This document shows positions 1-8,083 of a stretch of DNA of 64,000 bases, piece by piece. This stretch comes from CAZYJR01 sp964647905. GTDB taxonomy: Bacteria; Desulfobacterota; DSM-4660; Desulfatiglandales; HGW-15. The DNA lies in NCBI GenBank assembly GCA_964647905.1, contig CAZYJR010000003.1:1-64000 (forward strand), in the 5' to 3' direction. Each line of letters opens with the position of its first letter. Positions within the stretch are counted from its first letter, which is position 1. Both the position numbers and the translations under genes were made by a program. Under the pieces are notes generated by a model. The model was not told where the DNA came from, did no database searches, and saw nothing but the letters and a program-made list of their open reading frames with translations.

Positions 1-41
1 CTTAATTATTAATTATTCAGGATGAATAATTAATAATTAAG
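1..41. repeat. AT-rich perfect inverted repeat (19-bp arms, 3-nt spacer)
   Basis: Positions 1-19 and 23-41 are exact reverse complements around the spacer GGA (20-22). The element is almost pure A/T in a GC-rich neighbourhood and touches the window edge, so it could be longer. It lies 84 bp upstream of ileS. It could be an operator, a terminator hairpin of an unseen upstream gene, or a mobile palindrome. Confidence 0.9.
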
Positions 42-61
42 ACCCGACCCCGGGAGCGGAG

Positions 62-90
62 TTGACTTCCACACCCCCCTCTGCTAGAGA
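62..90 (+). promoter_or_regulatory. possible sigma70-type promoter of ileS
   Basis: TTGACT at 62-67 and TAGAGA at 85-90 are 17 bp apart, about 35 bp before the ileS start. The -10 match is weak (GAGAAT at 87-92 is an alternative). Confidence 0.35.
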
Positions 91-125
91 ATACGGCTTG
101 ATCTTATCCTGCGGAGGCTTGATGA

Positions 126-2939
126 ATGGACTATAAGAGCACGCTCAACCTGCCCAAGACCGGTTTCCCCATGCGGGCGAACCTCGTCAAGAGGGAGCCC
201 GAGATGATCGAGAAGTGGGAGCGGGAAGACCTCTACGAGACGATCCGGGCGGCCTCGGCCGGCCGCAAGCACTTCATGCTCCACGACGGCCCCCCTTATG
301 CAAACGGCCACATACATATGGGCACCGCCTTCAACAAGATCTTGAAGGATATCATAGTCAAGTCGCGGCAGATGGCTGGATATGACGCCCCATACGTACC
401 GGGTTGGGACTGCCACGGCCTCCCCATCGAGCATAAGGTGGACACAGAGCTCGGCCCCAAAAAGGCGGAGATGAGCCAGGTGGAGTTCCGAGGGTTTTGC
501 AGGCGCTACGCGGAGAAATTCATCGACATACAGAGACAGGAATTCAAGCGCCTGGGGGTCATGGGTGAGTGGCGCAATCCTTATCTTACCATGAACTACG
601 GCTACGAGTCCGTCATAGTAAGGGAATTCGGCCGCTTTGCCTTGAACGGGGGGCTGGTCAGGAGCAAGAAGCCCATATACTGGTGCGTCTCATGCGGCAC
701 GGCCCTGGCCGAGGCCGAGGTGGAGTACGCACCCCATACCTCCCCTTCAATCTTTGTCAAATTCCCTTTAGTATCGGACATATCCGACCTCTTCCCTTCG
801 CTTGCAGGGAAAGACGTCTCGTTCGTGATCTGGACCACCACGCCCTGGACCATCCCCGCCAACCTGGCCATAGCCCTGCACCCGGACCTGGACTATGCGG
901 CAGTGGAAACAGGAGACAACCAGGTCCTCATCATGGCCGAGGGCCTGACCCCGGTCTGCATGGAGATCTTCGGCGTCTCCTCCTACAGGATGATAGCCGG
1001 TATCCTGGCCTCCCGGCTCGAGCACCTGGAGGCCAGGCACCCCCTCTACGACAGGACCTCCAAGGTGGTGCTGGCCCCTTACGTGACCCTGGAGGCCGGC
1101 ACCGGGTGCGTCCACACCGCACCCGGGCACGGCAGGGAGGACTATGAGACAGGGGTCAAGTACGGCCTGGACATATACTCCCCGCTGGATGACGCGGGCT
1201 GCTTCACCCAAGACGTGGGCTACTTCGCAGGGATGAACGTTTTCGAGGCCAACCCGGAGGTGAACCGAAGGCTCAGGGAAGCGGGCTGCCTCATCCATGA
1301 GGAGGAGATCACCCATGACTACCCCCACTGCTGGCGGTGCAAGAAGCCCGTGATCTTCCGCTCCACGGAACAGTGGTTCATCAGCATGTCCAGGAACGAC
1401 CTGAGGCGCAAGGCCCTGGAGGCCATCCGCCGGGTCAGATGGATCCCGGCCTGGGGGCAGGAGCGGATTTACAGCATGATCGAGAACCGGCCCGACTGGT
1501 GCATCTCCAGGCAAAGGGCCTGGGGGGTGCCGCTAACCCTCTTTTACTGCTCGGACTGCGGAGAGGTGGTCGTCTCACAGGAGATAATCGATCACGTGGC
1601 AGGGTTGGTGGCCGAGCGCGGGGCGGACGTATGGTTCGCCGAGCCCGAGGACAAGCTGGTCCCTCCGGGGACCAAGTGCCCGGCCTGCGGGGGAGGCCGC
1701 TTCACCAAGGAGACCGACATCCTGGACGTCTGGTTCGACTCAGGGGTGAGCTACGCCGCGGTGCTGGAGGCCAGGGACTACCTGGAGAGCCCGGCCGATC
1801 TCTACCTCGAGGGCAGCGATCAGCACAGGGGCTGGTTTCACAGCTCCCTCCTCTGCTCGGTGGGGACGCGCGGGCATGCACCCTACCACGGGGTACTCAC
1901 GCACGGCTTTGTGGTGGACGGTGCGGGAAAGGCCATGCACAAGTCGGCCGGGAACGTGGTATATCCCGAAGAGCTCATCAACAAGTACGGCGCCGAGATC
2001 ATTCGCCTGTGGGTAGCGGCCGAGGACTACAGGGACAATATCAGGCTCTCCACCGAGATCCTGGAACGACTGACCGACGCCTATCGACGCATTCGCAACA
2101 CCTGCCGCTACCTCCTGGGGAACCTCTATGACTTCGACCCGTCAACCGATCGGGTCCCCTACGGCCGGATGGAGGAGCTGGACAGGTGGGCCCTACACCG
2201 GCTCCAGGAGACATCCAAGCGCCTGCTCAAGGCGTATGACGACTACGAGTTTCACATCGTTTATCACGGGTTGCACAACTTCTGCGTACTGGACCTCTCC
2301 TCATTCTATCTGGACATCCTGAAGGACCGGCTTTACGTATCGCCCCCACGCTCCCTTCCACGGCGCTCGGCACAGACGGCGATGTACGAGACCCTGGAGA
2401 CCCTGGTCCGTTTGATGGCCCCGATACTGTCCTTCACTTCGGACGAGATCTGGGCCCACATGCCCGAGGCCGACCGGCCGCCCAGCGTTCACGCGGAGAT
2501 CTTCAAGCCCGTGAATGAAGAATACGTGGACCAGGACCTGGCGGCCCGCTGGGACACGGTGGTCCGGGTGCGGCGGGAGGTCACCCGGGCCCTGGAGATC
2601 GCCAGAAAGGAAAAGAGGATCGGCCACTCTCTGGAAGCCGCCGTGACCCTGGGCGTATCGGATGAACTCCAAGCCGAGCTCTCGCCTTTCTCCGATCAAT
2701 TACGGAGCCTCCTTATCGTCAGCTCGGTGGACTTGGTCCCTGCGGGCACCCTGGAGCAGGGTCATGTCTCCGAGGAGGTGGAGGGGCTCAAGGTATATGT
2801 TGAGCCTACCACTGAGCCCAAGTGCGAGCGCTGCTGGATCCATGACCCCTCGGTGGGCGGCCACGAGCAGCACCCCTCCATATGCGGCCGCTGCGCCCGG
2901 GCCCTGGAGGAAATGGGACAAGAGGAGCGGAGTGAGTAG
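126..2939 (+). CDS. ileS: isoleucyl-tRNA synthetase
   Basis: Cytoplasmic class I aminoacyl-tRNA synthetase that charges tRNA-Ile. The 937-aa length is normal for bacterial IleRS. The HIGH signature reads GHIHMG near residue 60; an editing (CP1) insertion follows; the KMSKS loop appears as the variant AMHKSAGN near residue 603; and the C-terminus has a zinc knuckle with CxxC pairs (CERCW and CGRC, residues about 900-930), typical of bacterial-type IleRS. The ATG at 126 follows GGAGG (114-118). The 3' end overlaps lspA by 8 nt, and ileS-lspA is a common bacterial pairing, so the genes are probably translationally coupled. No T-box leader is visible. Confidence 0.97.
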   Translation: MDYKSTLNLPKTGFPMRANLVKREPEMIEKWEREDLYETIRAASAGRKHFMLHDGPPYANGHIHMGTAFNKILKDIIVKSRQMAGYDAPYVPGWDCHGLPIEHKVDTELGPKKAEMSQVEFRGFCRRYAEKFIDIQRQEFKRLGVMGEWRNPYLTMNYGYESVIVREFGRFALNGGLVRSKKPIYWCVSCGTALAEAEVEYAPHTSPSIFVKFPLVSDISDLFPSLAGKDVSFVIWTTTPWTIPANLAIALHPDLDYAAVETGDNQVLIMAEGLTPVCMEIFGVSSYRMIAGILASRLEHLEARHPLYDRTSKVVLAPYVTLEAGTGCVHTAPGHGREDYETGVKYGLDIYSPLDDAGCFTQDVGYFAGMNVFEANPEVNRRLREAGCLIHEEEITHDYPHCWRCKKPVIFRSTEQWFISMSRNDLRRKALEAIRRVRWIPAWGQERIYSMIENRPDWCISRQRAWGVPLTLFYCSDCGEVVVSQEIIDHVAGLVAERGADVWFAEPEDKLVPPGTKCPACGGGRFTKETDILDVWFDSGVSYAAVLEARDYLESPADLYLEGSDQHRGWFHSSLLCSVGTRGHAPYHGVLTHGFVVDGAGKAMHKSAGNVVYPEELINKYGAEIIRLWVAAEDYRDNIRLSTEILERLTDAYRRIRNTCRYLLGNLYDFDPSTDRVPYGRMEELDRWALHRLQETSKRLLKAYDDYEFHIVYHGLHNFCVLDLSSFYLDILKDRLYVSPPRSLPRRSAQTAMYETLETLVRLMAPILSFTSDEIWAHMPEADRPPSVHAEIFKPVNEEYVDQDLAARWDTVVRVRREVTRALEIARKEKRIGHSLEAAVTLGVSDELQAELSPFSDQLRSLLIVSSVDLVPAGTLEQGHVSEEVEGLKVYVEPTTEPKCERCWIHDPSVGGHEQHPSICGRCARALEEMGQEERSE

Positions 2940-3423
2940 GAGAGCCGCAGCAGCCGTCCTGCCTGCCGGGGCGGTGGTGGTCTTGGATCAACTGACCAAG
3001 ATGCTCCTGGTCCGCAACTTGGGGCTGCACGAGAGCGTTCGGATCATCCCGGGCCTGGTGGACCTGGTGCATGTGAGGAACAGGGGTATGGCGTTCGGGA
3101 TACTCAACCGGCCCGGCGGAGACTGGGGGGTCTATGTCCTGAGCGCCGCCACCATCGCAGCCGTGATATTTCTCCTCTGGTGGCTCCGCCGCACGGTGGC
3201 CGAGAGGCCTGAGGCGGTCCCCGGGCTCTCCCTGATCATAGGCGGGGCCGTGGGCAACCTGATCGACCGCTTGAGGCTCGGGGAGGTGGTGGACTTCGTG
3301 GATGTCCATGTGGGCGGTTTTCATTGGCCCGCGTTCAATGTGGCTGACAGCGCCATCACCCTGGGCTGCATCTGGCTGGTGGTGATGCTCCTCAAGACCG
3401 GCCCCCGGGCCGAGAGCGAATGA
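2932..3423 (+). CDS. lspA: lipoprotein signal peptidase II
   Basis: Inner-membrane aspartyl protease that cleaves the signal peptide of prolipoproteins after lipid attachment. The 163-aa product has four hydrophobic stretches and both catalytic-Asp motifs: GNLIDR near residue 108 and FNVADSAI near residue 135. I chose the GTG at 2932, inside the end of ileS, because AGAGGAG lies just before it and the protein then starts at the usual place ahead of membrane segment 1. The next gene, lgt, performs the preceding step of lipoprotein maturation, so ileS-lspA-lgt form a coherent operon. Confidence 0.95.
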   Translation: MSRRAAAAVLPAGAVVVLDQLTKMLLVRNLGLHESVRIIPGLVDLVHVRNRGMAFGILNRPGGDWGVYVLSAATIAAVIFLLWWLRRTVAERPEAVPGLSLIIGGAVGNLIDRLRLGEVVDFVDVHVGGFHWPAFNVADSAITLGCIWLVVMLLKTGPRAESE

Positions 3424-3454
3424 CCACCGGGAAAAGACCGACCGAGGTGAACCC

Positions 3455-4222
3455 TTGTTCCCAGATCTATTCAGCATAGGCCCCCTCACCATCCATACCT
3501 ACGGTCTGTTTGTGGCCCTTGGCTTCGCCTCCGCGCTTTGGGTCAGTGTATGGGCGGGGGAAAAGGAAGGCTTCACCTCCCAGCAGATCCTGGACCTGGG
3601 CTTCCTGATCCTGGTCTGGGCCATAATAGGCTCGAGGCTCCTATACGTGCTCATGAACCCCGGGCACTACCTGGAGAATCCGCTGGACATAGTCAGGATA
3701 TGGAGCGGAGGCCTGGTGTTTTCCGGTGGCCTGGCGGCCGTTGTGATCGTCATGGCCTTTCACCTTAGGCGCCGAGGGATCTCGGTCCTGAAGGTCGGCG
3801 ACGTGCTGGCCCCCGGCATCGCCCTGGGCCAGGCCGTGGGCCGGATAGGCTGCTTCATGGCCGGGTGCTGCTACGGGAGGCCGGCTGACGTGCCGTGGGC
3901 CGTGGTCTTCACCGATCCCGGGTCCCTTGCACCGCTCCACATCCCGATTCACCCAACCCAGTTATACGCCTCGGCCGCCGGCTTTGCGGTATTCGGTATA
4001 GTACTGGCCATCCGCTCGAGGAAGCGCTTCGAGGGCCAGGTCTTCCTCTGGTACCTGATACTCCACAGCACGGCGCGCCTGGCCGTGGAGAGGTTCCGCG
4101 GGGACGACCGCGGCCTGATACCGGGGACCGAGATGTCGGTTACCCAGCTCGTGACCCTGGTGGTGCTGGTGGGGGCGGTCACCGCCCTCCATTACTTCAA
4201 GCCCAAAGATCGCCGCCGTTGA
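3455..4222 (+). CDS. lgt: phosphatidylglycerol-prolipoprotein diacylglyceryl transferase
   Basis: Inner-membrane enzyme that moves diacylglycerol from phosphatidylglycerol to the lipobox cysteine of prolipoproteins, the first maturation step. The 255-aa product has about seven hydrophobic segments and the family signature GRIGCFMAGCCYG (about residues 128-140), followed by HPTQLY. The start is TTG at 3455, preceded by GAGGTGA at 3444-3450; the N-terminus (FSIGPLTIHTYGL) matches the family start. It lies 31 bp after lspA and runs convergent to a small basic ORF, with only 3 bp between the stop codons. Confidence 0.95.
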   Translation: MFPDLFSIGPLTIHTYGLFVALGFASALWVSVWAGEKEGFTSQQILDLGFLILVWAIIGSRLLYVLMNPGHYLENPLDIVRIWSGGLVFSGGLAAVVIVMAFHLRRRGISVLKVGDVLAPGIALGQAVGRIGCFMAGCCYGRPADVPWAVVFTDPGSLAPLHIPIHPTQLYASAAGFAVFGIVLAIRSRKRFEGQVFLWYLILHSTARLAVERFRGDDRGLIPGTEMSVTQLVTLVVLVGAVTALHYFKPKDRRR

Positions 4223-4225
4223 GCC

Positions 4226-4369
4226 TCACGCCGAGGCGTCCCGGCCGGCCAGGTCCTTCAGCCTCTCCTGATTGCGGGCCAGACGCTTCCGATCCTTCCT
4301 GAGGTTTTCCTTATTGGGCTTGTCTTTCCACTTGCGCCTCGCCTCTGTCTTCTTGGTCTTGGATGCCAT
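4226..4369 (-). CDS. small, very basic protein of unknown function (47 aa)
   Basis: A 47-aa protein starting MASKTKKTEARRKW with about a third Lys/Arg. ATG at 4369 is preceded on its strand by AGGAGAG at good spacing, which I prefer over the longer frame starting at 4426. No domain is recognised; the composition suggests an RNA- or ribosome-binding peptide, which is inference. It lies downstream of the SpoU-type methyltransferase on the same strand, with 28 bp between, and convergent to lgt. A second basic mini-ORF lies upstream of the same methyltransferase. Confidence 0.6.
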   Translation of the reverse strand: MASKTKKTEARRKWKDKPNKENLRKDRKRLARNQERLKDLAGRDASA

Positions 4370-4397
4370 TTGAGCTCTCCTCTCATCAACCTGTATC

Positions 4398-5195
4398 TTA
4401 TCGGGCCTCTCGGGCCTTTGATTCAACCTGCCGCCGCCACGAATAAAGGGCGATTCCCGCGGCCATGGCTGCGTTCAGGGACTCCACGCCCGGCTCCATG
4501 GGTATGCCGACCCTTACCCATCCCGACCGGTCCTCAGGGAGCCCCGGGCCCTCCATGCCCGCGACCAGGCCGAACCGGGGCGGGAACCGGTAACCCGCCA
4601 GTACCTTGCCGCCTTGGGACAGCGCGACCATGGGAAAGTCCTCCGCCGGCCCCTGCAGCCGGTCCAAGGCAGGTCCCCGCTCCATGGCCACTCTGAAAAG
4701 AGCGCTTCCTGCGGCCCGGGCTGAACGGGGATGGAAGGGGTGTGCCGCCTCCTCCAGGAGGACCACGAGCGGTACCCCGAAGGCCGCCGCCGCCCTGATC
4801 ACCGCCCCCACATTGTAGGGGTCCTGGAACGGCACGAACAGGGTGCATCCCGAAGGGGAGCCCTCAGCCGCCCATGGCCCCATGCCCGGGACCCGCACCA
4901 CCAGCAGGGGCGATCCTGTCCCGTGTATGTCCAGCTCCCTGAAAAGCCTGGAGGCGAGCCGATAGGCGCGAGTCCCGGCCGGGACAGGGATGCCCGAGGC
5001 CTGGTCCGCCTCGCTCACAAGGACCGCCTCGCAGAATCCGGGAAAGTCCCGCGCCATTTCGGCCGCATGCCTGCGGCCTGATATCAGGGCCCGGCCCTGC
5101 TTCCTGATGCCGGAAGCCTTGAGCAGCTGGGAGAGGGCCTTGAAACGGGCATTGCCCGGGCTGCGGATCTCCCTCACCTTGCCTGCGGTATCCAT
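4398..5195 (-). CDS. TrmH/SpoU-family RNA 2'-O-methyltransferase
   Basis: Probable S-adenosylmethionine-dependent ribose methyltransferase acting on rRNA or tRNA. The 265-aa protein has an N-terminal substrate-binding region (SPGNARFKALSQLLK) and the C-terminal SPOUT knot with three motifs: PYNVGAVIRAAAAFG, LVAGMEGPGLP and IPMEPGVESLNAA. The asparagine and arginine of motif 1 and the VESLN of motif 3 are intact, so it looks active. The exact target nucleotide cannot be read from sequence; RlmB-like or tRNA-directed enzymes are both possible. It is flanked on the same strand by two tiny basic ORFs, which may form a translation-related mini-operon. Confidence 0.88.
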   Translation of the reverse strand: MDTAGKVREIRSPGNARFKALSQLLKASGIRKQGRALISGRRHAAEMARDFPGFCEAVLVSEADQASGIPVPAGTRAYRLASRLFRELDIHGTGSPLLVVRVPGMGPWAAEGSPSGCTLFVPFQDPYNVGAVIRAAAAFGVPLVVLLEEAAHPFHPRSARAAGSALFRVAMERGPALDRLQGPAEDFPMVALSQGGKVLAGYRFPPRFGLVAGMEGPGLPEDRSGWVRVGIPMEPGVESLNAAMAAGIALYSWRRQVESKAREAR

Positions 5196-5246
5196 GGGAT
5201 CACCACCGCGCCTCTCCCGGGGACCGGGAGTTTTTCCACCGGCGGC

Positions 5247-5366
5247 TCAGGAGACCGCACCCCTCTTTGCGGCCTCATCCTTGGATCGCTCCTTGAGCCT
5301 CTTTTTCCTGCGGCGGCGCCTGCGCTCGATCTCCCGCCTGCGCTCTATCTTCTTGTGTCTCGACAT
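5247..5366 (-). CDS. very small Arg/Lys-rich protein (39 aa)
   Basis: This 39-codon frame begins MSRHKKIERRREIERRR and is about half Arg/Lys, ending KRGAVS. ATG at 5366 has AAGGGGGG about 11 nt upstream on its strand. The composition resembles short ribosome-associated basic peptides, but I recognise no named family. It lies 51 bp before the SpoU-type methyltransferase, in the same direction, and about 60 bp after a terminator-like hairpin. Support is composition, start signal and context only; a chance ORF is possible. Confidence 0.5.
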   Translation of the reverse strand: MSRHKKIERRREIERRRRRRKKRLKERSKDEAAKRGAVS

Positions 5367-5426
5367 GGCGTGTGATACCCCCCTTGTGTCGATCTTGTCC
5401 CATCCGGACCGGGATTGCCTGGTGAC

Positions 5427-5456
5427 AAAAAAGCCCTCGCCGCTTCACGGGGAGGG
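5427..5456 (-). terminator. rho-independent terminator (leftward)
   Basis: Read leftward, the sequence forms CCCTC-c-CCG / loop TGAAG / CGG-c-GAGGG, followed directly by C and six T residues (5427-5432). It would stop leftward transcripts that run on from the liv operon antisense through the M24-like gene, and it insulates the 39-aa ORF and methyltransferase downstream. Confidence 0.6.
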
Positions 5457-5462
5457 TCGGCG

Positions 5463-5489
5463 TTGACATCAGCCCGGCAATTCTATAGA
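5463..5489 (+). promoter_or_regulatory. possible promoter of the M24-like gene
   Basis: TTGACA at 5463-5468 and TATAGA at 5484-5489 are good hexamers, but the spacer is only 15 bp. It lies 60 bp before the proposed TTG start. Confidence 0.3.
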
Positions 5490-5548
5490 CGAAAAGCGAT
5501 CCTTTAGTCAATCACAAAAGGGCCTAATGGCCGAAAGCAGAGACTGCA

Positions 5549-6667
5549 TTGAGGGGACAAGGGCCGGCACCGGCCTCTGAGATAACCCGGCGCATCCAAG
5601 CGCTCCGTGAGCGCATGATCCTGGCCCGGCTGGAAGGGATGCTGATCACCCATAGGATCGATCTTCTATATTTCGCCGGGACCGCACAGAACGCCTACCT
5701 GTACGTCCATTGCCACGAACCTCCCCTACTCCTGGTCCGAAGGCACCTGCCCAGGGCGGTGAGGGATTCGGCGATCGAACGGATAGAAGGGATATCATCG
5801 GTTAAGGAGATCCCCTCCCGGATCGCTCGGGCCTGCGGCGCCCTGCCCCGCGCCCTCGGCTTGGCCTGGGACGCAGTCCCCGCCCGTGAATTCCGGTTTC
5901 TAAGAGAGCTCCTCCCGGCAGCTCTTCACGCGGACGGATCCCGCCTGATCCACGGGATCAGGGCGGTCAAGTCCGATTGGGAAACCCGCCGGATGGAAAG
6001 AGCCGCCTCACTGGGCTCAATGATGCTGGACCATCTCGGAGCGCAAATCAGCCCGGGCATGCCGGCCGCTCAGATCGAAGGCTTGGCCGAGGCCTTTGCC
6101 CGGAGCCGGGGGCACGGCGGGGGCATTAGGGTCAGGCAATCCTGCCACGACCCTCACTCCGTCCGGATCGGGACGGGCGGCTCGAGGCGCGAGGCCGTCC
6201 CGGCAAGCGACAAATGCTTCCCCCTCGTTTTCAGAGCCGTTGTGGGCGGGTATCACGCGGAGGAGGGGAGGCCCCACTGTCGCCCGCGGATGGATGATAG
6301 ACAAAGGGAGCTCTCCGCCCGCCTGGAGGCGGTGGAGGAAAGGGTCTGCAGCCGGGCCCTGCCGGGCGTCACACTCAGGGATCTGGCACTGAGAGCGTAC
6401 GAGGAGCTTTGCTCGAGCCGGGGGGGGGTCCAGCCCGAGACCCCGGTCTTCAACTGCAGGGGGATAGGCCTGGAACTATGGGAGCCCCCTTTCGCGGCGC
6501 TCCAGCCCCGGGCGGTACTGGAGCAAGGGATGTGTCTGGTGCTGGAAATCGGCCTCCTTGACCAAGACGGGGAGCCCGTGACGAGATCCGGCACCTTCAC
6601 GGCTGCCGCCTCGGGGCTGCTGCCCCTCTCCCGGGGCCCGCTCATACCAGGAGGTATCTCCTCCTGA
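5549..6667 (+). CDS. M24-fold (creatinase/aminopeptidase P-like) protein, metal site degenerate
   Basis: The 372-aa protein has a creatinase-type N-terminal domain (around THRIDLLYFAGTAQ) and a pita-bread M24 C-terminal domain, as in Xaa-Pro aminopeptidases. The metal ligands are mostly gone. The DxG...GYxxD block reads VFRAVVGGYHAE (first Asp to Val, second to Glu), the GHGIGL histidine is Arg (CRGIGLELWEPP), and the last Glu block reads SGTFTAA; only the Glu in LVLEIG remains. It is probably not a peptidase and may bind a ligand. Start assigned to TTG 5549; an ATG at 5613 is possible. Its end overlaps livF by 26 nt on the opposite strand. Confidence 0.72.
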   Translation: MRGQGPAPASEITRRIQALRERMILARLEGMLITHRIDLLYFAGTAQNAYLYVHCHEPPLLLVRRHLPRAVRDSAIERIEGISSVKEIPSRIARACGALPRALGLAWDAVPAREFRFLRELLPAALHADGSRLIHGIRAVKSDWETRRMERAASLGSMMLDHLGAQISPGMPAAQIEGLAEAFARSRGHGGGIRVRQSCHDPHSVRIGTGGSRREAVPASDKCFPLVFRAVVGGYHAEEGRPHCRPRMDDRQRELSARLEAVEERVCSRALPGVTLRDLALRAYEELCSSRGGVQPETPVFNCRGIGLELWEPPFAALQPRAVLEQGMCLVLEIGLLDQDGEPVTRSGTFTAAASGLLPLSRGPLIPGGISS

Positions 6668-7343
6668 CCTCTTCATTCTCCTTGAGGTCCTCGATGCTGC
6701 CTGAGTAGCGGATGGCCCCGTTGTCGATCACATATGCGCGGGCACTGAGAGCCATTGCCACCCTCTGATTCTGCTCCGCCAGGAGGACCGTCTGGCCTTG
6801 ATCGCGCAAGGACCCGATCTGCTGCTCCAGGAGGCGGACTATCATGGGGGCCAGCCCCTCGGTGGGCTCGTCCAGGATAAGAAACTCCGGGTTGGTGATC
6901 AGGGCCCTTGCGATGGTGAGCATCTGCTGCTCGCCCCCGCTCAGGAATCCGGCCTTGCGCCGGTCGATGCGGCCCAATGCGGGAAAAAACTCGTACACCT
7001 TGTCCTTGGTCCAGTAGGCGGCCCCGTCCCGCCCCGGCCTCTCCGAGATCTCCAGGTTCTCTCCCACTGTGAGGTCGGCAAAGACCCGCCGGTCGTCAGG
7101 GACATAACCGATACCCATGCGCGCCACCTGGTAGGGATTTCTGCCTGAAATCTCCCGGTCCCTGAACCTTATGGACCCTCTTCGCGGCGGGACAAGGCCT
7201 ATTATGCTCTTCATGGTGGTGCTCTTGCCCGCCCCGTTTCTGCCCAGCAGGCAGACTATCTCGCCCGCCTTTACCTCCAGGGAGACACCGAACAGGATGT
7301 GGCTCAGCCCGTAATAGGTATGAATGTCTTCCACTTGGAGCAT
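6642..7343 (-). CDS. livF: branched-chain amino acid-type ABC transporter ATPase LivF
   Basis: Cytoplasmic ATPase subunit of a HAAT-family uptake transporter. The 233-aa protein has Walker A (GRNGAGKST), the signature LSGGEQQM and Walker B (LILDEPTEGLAP), and the short LivF-type length without the LivG C-terminal extension. Start ATG 7343; the longer open frame upstream overlaps livG and is not coding. It follows livG by 2 bp and is the last gene of livKHMGF. The actual substrate may be an amino acid, amide, urea or aromatic acid; the subunit sequence does not decide. Confidence 0.93.
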   Translation of the reverse strand: MLQVEDIHTYYGLSHILFGVSLEVKAGEIVCLLGRNGAGKSTTMKSIIGLVPPRRGSIRFRDREISGRNPYQVARMGIGYVPDDRRVFADLTVGENLEISERPGRDGAAYWTKDKVYEFFPALGRIDRRKAGFLSGGEQQMLTIARALITNPEFLILDEPTEGLAPMIVRLLEQQIGSLRDQGQTVLLAEQNQRVAMALSARAYVIDNGAIRYSGSIEDLKENEEVRRRYLLV

Positions 7344-7345
7344 GC

Positions 7346-8080
7346 CTAGGATACCCCCAGATAGGCGGCCTGTACCTCCTCGTTTTTCCGAACCGCTTCG
7401 GGATCGGCCTGAACGATCGAACGGCCGTGCTGCATCACCATGATGTTGTGGGCGATGGAAAAGACCAGCTCCATGTCGTGCTCGCAGAACAGGATGGTAA
7501 GCCCCAGCTCCGAGGTGAGCCTGTTTATCAATTCGATGGTGACCGAGGTCTCCTCGGGAGACATGCCGGCGGTGGGCTCGTCCAGGATGAGCAGCTCCGG
7601 CCGGTTGCCCAGGGCGATGGCTATCTCCAGGACCTTTTGATCGCCGTGGGAGAGCGAGCCGCTGACCGCGCCGGCCTTGTCCTGCAACCCCACGCTCTCC
7701 AGGATCTCCCATGTCTCCTCCACCCCGTGTCTGGAGGCGGGCGAGAAGAGGCCGCGGGATTTTCCTTGCCTGGAGAGCACGGCCACCTGCACGTTGTCGA
7801 ACACACTCATCCTGGTGAAGATGTTTACCACCTGAAAGGACAGGCTTATCCCCTTCCTGCAGACCTCGTAGGGCGGAAGACCCCCTATCTCTTCGTCCAG
7901 GAACAGGATGCGCCCGTTGTCAGGCCGGAGTTGACCGGTGATCAGCTTGAAAAGAGTCGTCTTCCCGGCCCCGTTGGGGCCTATCACGGCGACTATCTCA
8001 CCGCGGTTGACCACCAGATCCGCCCTGTCCACTGCGACAAAGCCTTCAAAGGACTTGGTCACGGACTCCACTCGCAGCAT
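7346..8080 (-). CDS. livG: branched-chain amino acid-type ABC transporter ATPase LivG
   Basis: Second ATPase of the transporter (244 aa). Walker A is GPNGAGKTT, the signature is SLSHGDQKVLEIA with LSHGD in place of LSGGQ as is common in LivG, and Walker B is LILDEPTAGMSPEE. The C-terminal extension ending in EEVQAAYLG is the LivG hallmark. ATG at 8080 has GGGGGAG about 7 nt upstream. It sits 3 bp from livM and 2 bp from livF, so co-translation is likely. Confidence 0.94.
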   Translation of the reverse strand: MLRVESVTKSFEGFVAVDRADLVVNRGEIVAVIGPNGAGKTTLFKLITGQLRPDNGRILFLDEEIGGLPPYEVCRKGISLSFQVVNIFTRMSVFDNVQVAVLSRQGKSRGLFSPASRHGVEETWEILESVGLQDKAGAVSGSLSHGDQKVLEIAIALGNRPELLILDEPTAGMSPEETSVTIELINRLTSELGLTILFCEHDMELVFSIAHNIMVMQHGRSIVQADPEAVRKNEEVQAAYLGVS

Positions 8081-8083
8081 CCG

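Noticed and set aside
42..125. T-box riboswitch upstream of ileS
   Set aside because: Only 84 bp and no T-box consensus or specifier stem; the neighbouring palindrome is pure A/T.
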